A stretch of DNA of 34,150 nucleotides from Laspinema palackyanum D2a (GTDB taxonomy: Bacteria; Cyanobacteriota; Cyanobacteriia; Cyanobacteriales; Laspinemataceae): assembly GCA_025370845.1 (NCBI GenBank), contig JAMXFF010000062.1, forward strand, positions 1 through 34,150, given 5' to 3'. The position numbers and the translations under genes were made by a program. This document shows positions 31,393 through 34,150 of this stretch, piece after piece; within the stretch, counting starts at the first letter, position 1; each line of letters starts with the position of its first letter. Under the pieces are notes generated by a model. It was not told the DNA's origin and made no database searches. It saw nothing but the letters and a program-made list of their open reading frames with translations.

Positions 31393-31728
31393 TTATCCGA
31401 CTGAGTATTCAGTGAATTGCCGTTTAAAGGGGGAGTGAAACCCAATGACAATATCAGAATTGGGTACCCCCATTTTAACTAATTGTTCAGCCAACGAGTC
31501 TTCAGTACCATTATATTGAATCCAAATTTTACCGTCTTCAATGTCAAAGTGCATCACCGGACCAAATACCCGCTTATCTCCCTCCCAACCTACATAATTT
31601 AACTGATAGTGGTCATTTTCACTATCAAAAATAAGCTGGGTTTTTACCGCGTCCGCATTCCCAGAAAGTTGGGCGTGTTCCCGCAAAATTTGCTTGACAA
31701 TTTGTCGATACCGTGCTAATTTATCCAT
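31393..31728 (-). CDS. xisI: XisI family protein, 111 aa
   Basis: MDKLARYRQIVKQILREHAQ, then DSENDHYQLNYVGWEGDKRV, FGPVMHFDIEDGKIWIQYNG, and VPNSDIVIGFHSPFKRQFTE are the signature of XisI (fdxN element excision controlling factor): the N-terminal helix, D..xxHYQLxxVGW, IDIKDGKIWIQ-x-(D/N)-x-T, and IVLGFxxPxxR. Length is normal (about 110). It overlaps xisH by 13 bases. In Anabaena XisI with XisH is needed for XisF-driven excision of the fdxN element, but most cyanobacterial copies lie away from any excision element and have unknown roles. Confidence 0.9.
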   Translation of the reverse strand: MDKLARYRQIVKQILREHAQLSGNADAVKTQLIFDSENDHYQLNYVGWEGDKRVFGPVMHFDIEDGKIWIQYNGTEDSLAEQLVKMGVPNSDIVIGFHSPFKRQFTEYSVG

Positions 31729-32132
31729 GACCGAATCTCCTCTAATTTAGGGTCATAAACCACTAACTTAACCTGATAACGTTTTAAGGTTCTTTGGATG
31801 AAAGGAAGTTGAAAAAAATCATAATAGGTGTCAACGGGAATGGCTAAATACACCAATCGGTCCGGTTCTTGTTCTTCCAGGGCTTGACAATAGTTAAGAT
31901 ATTGTCCTAACGCGGTATGAAAACTACTAATATCAGAATCACCGATAAAACTTTTGATTTCCACAGCAATTTTATCCGACCCCCGTTCTGCTGCGAACGC
32001 AATTTCTGCCGCCAAATCAATTTGTAATTTTACGGCTTCACTAATCCGAATCGTTAAGGGGTCATGAGTAATATTCCATCCCTCTTTAATCAAAGCATTT
32101 TTAACCTGCTGATGAAAAACATCTCTAGCCAT
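31716..32132 (-). CDS. xisH: XisH family protein, PD-(D/E)XK-like fold, 138 aa
   Basis: MARDVFHQQVKNALIKEGWN, ITHDPLTIRI, LQIDLAAEIAFAAERGSDKI, AVEIKSFIGDSDISSFHTAL, GQYLNYCQALEEQEPDRLVY match XisH across its length. The residues Asp in IDLAAE and Glu-x-Lys in VEIKSF form the restriction-endonuclease-like core. The xisHI order and overlap are the usual ones. The region upstream carries heptamer repeats and a hairpin (32185-32290) that could affect expression. The gene is intact. Confidence 0.9.
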   Translation of the reverse strand: MARDVFHQQVKNALIKEGWNITHDPLTIRISEAVKLQIDLAAEIAFAAERGSDKIAVEIKSFIGDSDISSFHTALGQYLNYCQALEEQEPDRLVYLAIPVDTYYDFFQLPFIQRTLKRYQVKLVVYDPKLEEIRSWIN

Positions 32133-32184
32133 GTTTGGTATGAATTGAATGGACCATAAATTATAGATTATCCATTATCCTCAA

Positions 32185-32290
32185 CCTCTGACTTCCTCAC
32201 CGTCACCTTCTGGGAGAGGGTGAGGGAGTCAGAGGAAGTTTCATTATCCATTATCCATTATCCATTATCCATTATCCATTATCCATTGCC
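32185..32290. repeat. Hairpin plus heptamer tandem repeat (CATTATC)6
   Basis: CCTCTGACTTCCTCACC (32185-32201) and GGTGAGGGAGTCAGAGG (32219-32235) pair at 16 of 17 positions. Six perfect CATTATC heptamers follow (32242-32283) and a variant CATTGCC (32284-32290). One or two further ATTATCC units lie left of the hairpin. This is the STRR-type short tandem repeat known in filamentous cyanobacteria. Confidence 0.85.
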
Positions 32291-32294
32291 TCCC

Positions 32295-32819
32295 ATGCGG
32301 GTCGCAGTTCGCCAAAGATACGGGAGGGGTCTTACGTTCTGCAAAGGAGCCAAACTCTATGCCAGTGAAATTTGGAATATGTTGAAGCAGTGGTATCAGG
32401 ACACCGGGAGCCTGGAGATTGAGGCCACCGACAAGAGCAAGGAAAAGTCCCTGTGGTACGACCTAACCAACCACTTTGACAAGCTCTCCAAAGCGGTTGG
32501 TTAGGTCCCTGCTCGGATTATGGCCATCTTCACCAATGCCAAAAAAGGACGTGACGAGGGTGGGACCTATCTGATGGATTTAGCCTTCGCTGACGCAGTT
32601 TGCGTCAGTCCTGACGCAATGGCTGACGCTGCAACCCTTGCTCCGAGCCAGACTGACGCAACTGACGCAATTTTGCCAACTTTTGAACAAAAAGATAATC
32701 CATCCACCTGCATCGTTGAGGTGAACGTAACTGAAAAATTGGTTGAGGAAATTGCATCCACTGCGTCAGTTTCTTGCCAGCAAAGCGATACAGCAATAGT
32801 ATGGGGCGATCACGTTTAA
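32295..32819 (+). pseudogene. C-terminal remnant of a plasmid replication/primase-like protein with in-frame amber
   Basis: One frame holds two segments: GAKLYASEIWNMLKQWYQDT, GSLEIEATDKSKEKSLWYD up to a TAG at 32502-32504, then VPARIMAIFTNAKKGRDEGG, TYLMDLAFADAVCVSPDAMA and an Asp/Ala/Thr-rich tail. The text resembles the C-terminal part of large cyanobacterial plasmid primase/rep proteins, where this joint reads ...Q-VPARIMxIF, so TAG probably replaced CAG. No N-terminal part is present. The tail holds TGACGCA four times and TGCGTCA twice. The family assignment is tentative. Confidence 0.4.
32461..32506. repeat. 12-bp perfect inverted repeat containing the amber codon
   Basis: ACCTAACCAACC (32461-32472) and GGTTGGTTAGGT (32495-32506), 22-base spacer. 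The TAG is inside the right arm. Confidence 0.7.
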
Positions 32820-33020
32820 GGTCGAGATCAAGCGGTGGAGATCTGCCAAGGTCACCGACTTAAGAGGTAAGCCGATCGCTTCGATGAACTCTCGGTAAAT
32901 CCGTCGGTACTTTTCTTGAGTCAATGCCGCTTTGCCATAAAGCCACATCTGAACGAGGTCATCATCGGAGGAGGATCCAGAATAATCGGTAAGGTTAGTC
33001 TAAGTTAAAGTTGTTAACAT
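32766..33020 (-). pseudogene. N-terminal fragment of a second tyrosine recombinase
   Basis: From ATG 33020 the frame gives MLTTLT, a TAG (33002-33000), then TNLTDYSGSSSDDDLVQMWL, YGKAALTQEKYRRIYREFIE, AIGLPLKSVTLADLHRLIST, after which the reading becomes unrelated and stops. LxGKxxxTxxxYxxxxxxFxxxxxxPLxxVTLxDL is the SAM-like core-binding domain of integrases. The catalytic domain is absent. The TAG may have been CAG (LTQTNLT). Confidence 0.55.
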
Positions 33021-33365
33021 GATATGTATTAGTTGGTTATTTTTGGAGGGGCCACAGGGACGGCTATGGGGTGGGTCCTTTGATTTGAGGGGTGAAGGTC
33101 AAAGAGGAGCAATTCTGTGATCTTTACTTAGCGAGTTAAAGGATCCAAGCAATGGATCCTTTGGGTTGATCTACTCCCAATTATGTACATGATAATACTG
33201 TTAACGCTGATGTCAGCTAATTTAGTTAGAAGGGGAGATACTCAAGGTGGGGGTGAACCTAAGTCTAGTCTATATACTCTTTTTTAAGTTTCTTAGTGTC
33301 AATACAACATTGTTAACACTGTTGACAGTCAAGGTGGAATAGCTTACACTCTTAGCAATGTTAAC
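33012..33365. promoter_or_regulatory. Four TGTTAAC sites between divergent genes, probable RHH operator array
   Basis: TGTTAAC at 33012-33018, 33199-33205, 33311-33317 and 33359-33365. The middle two extend to TGTTAAC(G/A)CTG(A/T)TG(T/A)CAG (33199-33216, 33311-33328). The third overlaps the -35 box of the RHH gene. Confidence 0.6.
33322..33350 (+). promoter_or_regulatory. Sigma70-type promoter of the RHH gene
   Basis: TTGACA (33322-33327), 17-base spacer, TACACT (33345-33350). The expected start near 33357 excludes the ATG at 33358 and supports ATG 33379 with GAGG nine bases before it. Confidence 0.75.
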
Positions 33366-33378
33366 AGAGGTAAAAGTT

Positions 33379-33765
33379 ATGGCAAGTTCTACAAAACCCG
33401 CCACAAAGCTATTGGGGTTCCGCATTGAGAAGACCCTGTTGAAACAGTTCGGGGAAATCTGCGATCGCAACAAATCCAACCCATCAGATGAATTGCGGCG
33501 ATATATTGAGGCTGTTGTGCGTGACAAGAAACTTCCCCAGACTGATGATGAGTTGATCCCAGTCGATGCCCTAGACCAACGAATCAAGAACGCAACCGAG
33601 TCCCGTTTTGCAGCGCTTGAATCTCAACTCGCTACAATGGCTGATCAGTTAGGGGCAATTGCTCTAAAGGGTGAAGCGGATCCAGTTGAGGCGATCGCCA
33701 CGAAAGGGGACCGGAAGGGAAAGGTAAAGTCTGTGATAAAAGGTCAGCACCCCGCACTGAAGTAA
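33379..33765 (+). CDS. Ribbon-helix-helix plasmid protein with coiled-coil tail, 128 aa
   Basis: Start chosen from the promoter and the GAGG box. Residues 1-50: MASSTKPATKLLGFRIEKTL, LKQFGEICDRNKSNPSDELR, RYIEAVVRDK fits an RHH fold (strand KLLGFRI, helix A, turn SNPSD, helix B). Residues 60-95 form a coiled coil (LDQRIKNATESRFAALESQL, ATMADQLGAI). The end is Lys-rich. Several cyanobacterial plasmids carry such proteins near rep or partition genes. The TGTTAAC array upstream is the likely binding site, giving autoregulation. An IscB element lies directly downstream. Confidence 0.7.
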   Translation: MASSTKPATKLLGFRIEKTLLKQFGEICDRNKSNPSDELRRYIEAVVRDKKLPQTDDELIPVDALDQRIKNATESRFAALESQLATMADQLGAIALKGEADPVEAIATKGDRKGKVKSVIKGQHPALK

Positions 33766-33774
33766 CGGGGCTTC

Positions 33775-33979
33775 ATGCCTCACGCTTGCAGTTAGTTGAC
33801 CAGCCCAAGTCTTAACTGACTCCGTTACCTGAGTCAAGATACCCACGAATGCGACGCTAGTTCGTGGCTCTATCGTTAATCATTAAACAGTTTTACGAGG
33901 GGTAAGACAGTGTGGTTAGCCTCTCAAGCTCAGATAACATTATTGAAGCGAACTTTACCCTAGAAATAGGAGTTATTTC
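33775..33979 (+). ncRNA. Putative omega RNA of the IscB element
   Basis: In IscB (OMEGA) loci the guide RNA is encoded just upstream of iscB on the same strand. The 205 bases here are non-coding and fold: CAGTTA / TAACTG near 33790-33820, GACTC / GAGTC near 33819-33836, and a 7-bp perfect stem CCACGAA / TTCGTGG near 33843-33867. The 5' boundary is not known; the guide would come from the flank left of the element. Confidence 0.5.
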
Positions 33980-34150
33980 ATGTCTAATTACGTTTTTGTT
34001 ATTGATACAAATAAACAGCCTCAAAACCCACTACATCCCGCCCAAGCTCGATTGTTATTGAATCAGGGTCAATCTGCTGTTTATCGCCGTTATCCATTTA
34101 CTGTTATTTTAAAGGAGTCAAAAACTACATCAGAAATACAACAAATAACT
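33980..34150 (+). CDS. iscB: IscB/IsrB-family RNA-guided nuclease, N-terminus (partial, runs off the right edge)
   Basis: AGGAG lies five bases before ATG 33980. The 57 visible residues start MSNYVFVIDTNKQPQNPLHP, then AQARLLLNQGQSAVYRRYPF, TVILKE. This is the PLMP domain that opens IscB and IsrB proteins (VFVLDxxxxPLxPxxPARARxLLxxGxAxVxRxxPFTI), with the PLMP motif as PLHP. RuvC, HNH and target-binding parts lie beyond the window, so IscB (with HNH) cannot be told from IsrB (without). Members are nickases or nucleases guided by omega RNA and are ancestral to Cas9. Confidence 0.85.
   Translation, partial: MSNYVFVIDTNKQPQNPLHPAQARLLLNQGQSAVYRRYPFTVILKESKTTSEIQQIT

Larger units (their letters stand above)
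33775..34150 (+). mobile_element. Left part of an IscB (IS200/IS605-related) element, cut by the window edge
   Basis: It comprises the putative omega RNA and the start of iscB. The exact left end is not determined; it must lie after the RHH stop at 33765. No transposase tnpA is visible in the window. Confidence 0.5.

Noticed and set aside
32242-32290. Short regular repeats as a CRISPR array
   Set aside because: The units are 7-bp heptamers with no spacers, and no cas genes are present.
1-34150. tRNA or rRNA genes
   Set aside because: No cloverleaf with a T-loop GTTCRANNC and no rRNA-like stretch was recognised on either strand; a tRNA search program was not available.

Overview
The window looks like part of a plasmid, or a plasmid-derived accessory island, of a filamentous cyanobacterium. 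GCGATCGC (the cyanobacterial HIP1 octamer) is scattered through most of it. It carries a CyRepA1-type plasmid replication gene, the cyanobacterial pair xisH/xisI, heptanucleotide tandem repeats, and several small ribbon-helix-helix (RHH) regulators. All assignments come from reading protein motifs by eye; no database was searched.

Layout. 1-2.1 kb: the 3' end of an IS630-type transposase, two tiny convergent genes (a membrane peptide and a zinc-ribbon protein), a small helical protein and 1.2 kb of repeat-rich DNA. 2.1-3.4 kb: an antitoxin/MazF-PemK pair, then an antitoxin gene with a stump of VapC and a DUF2442 gene. 3.4-5.1 kb: an integrase remnant, tandem hairpins, and a three-gene RHH-led operon with a three-site operator array and a terminator. 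5.2-10 kb: a frameshifted RHH-type gene, a repeat-containing plasmid protein, a complete tyrosine recombinase with an adjacent inverted repeat, another RHH protein, and a ParA remnant with its small partner gene. 10.1-17.7 kb: a complete overlapping three-gene operon encoding a pPIWI_RE Argonaute-like protein, a DinG-like Fe-S helicase and a wHTH/zinc-ribbon/restriction-endonuclease-fold protein. 18.4-20.1 kb: a dead DUF45 metalloprotease, an HNH nuclease and a small hypothetical gene. 20.1-24.8 kb: an AT-rich restriction-modification pair (Eco57I-like methylase plus a PD-(D/E)XK protein) whose nuclease gene is fused to the tail of a phage-like endolysin (M23 plus GH108) that is itself cut by an in-frame amber codon. 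25.6-30.6 kb: the replication module, with a 1173-residue CyRepA1 protein, an in-frame downstream extension, an overlapping short upstream gene, a strongly folded leader, a coiled-coil gene and an RHH gene. 30.7-33.8 kb: a double hairpin and small plasmid gene, xisI/xisH, fragments of a second replication protein and a second integrase, and an RHH gene with a good promoter and a TGTTAAC site array. 33.8-34.15 kb: the left part of an IscB (OMEGA) element, with its putative omega RNA and the start of iscB, cut by the window edge.

Together these describe a replicon whose core (rep and RHH regulators) is loaded with conflict systems: pPIWI_RE, restriction-modification, toxin-antitoxin modules and an RNA-guided transposon nuclease. 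It also shows decay: several genes are interrupted by single in-frame stops or frameshifts. The strongest candidate for an under-explored system is the pPIWI_RE operon. The endolysin fusion, the rep leader and the IscB element come next.
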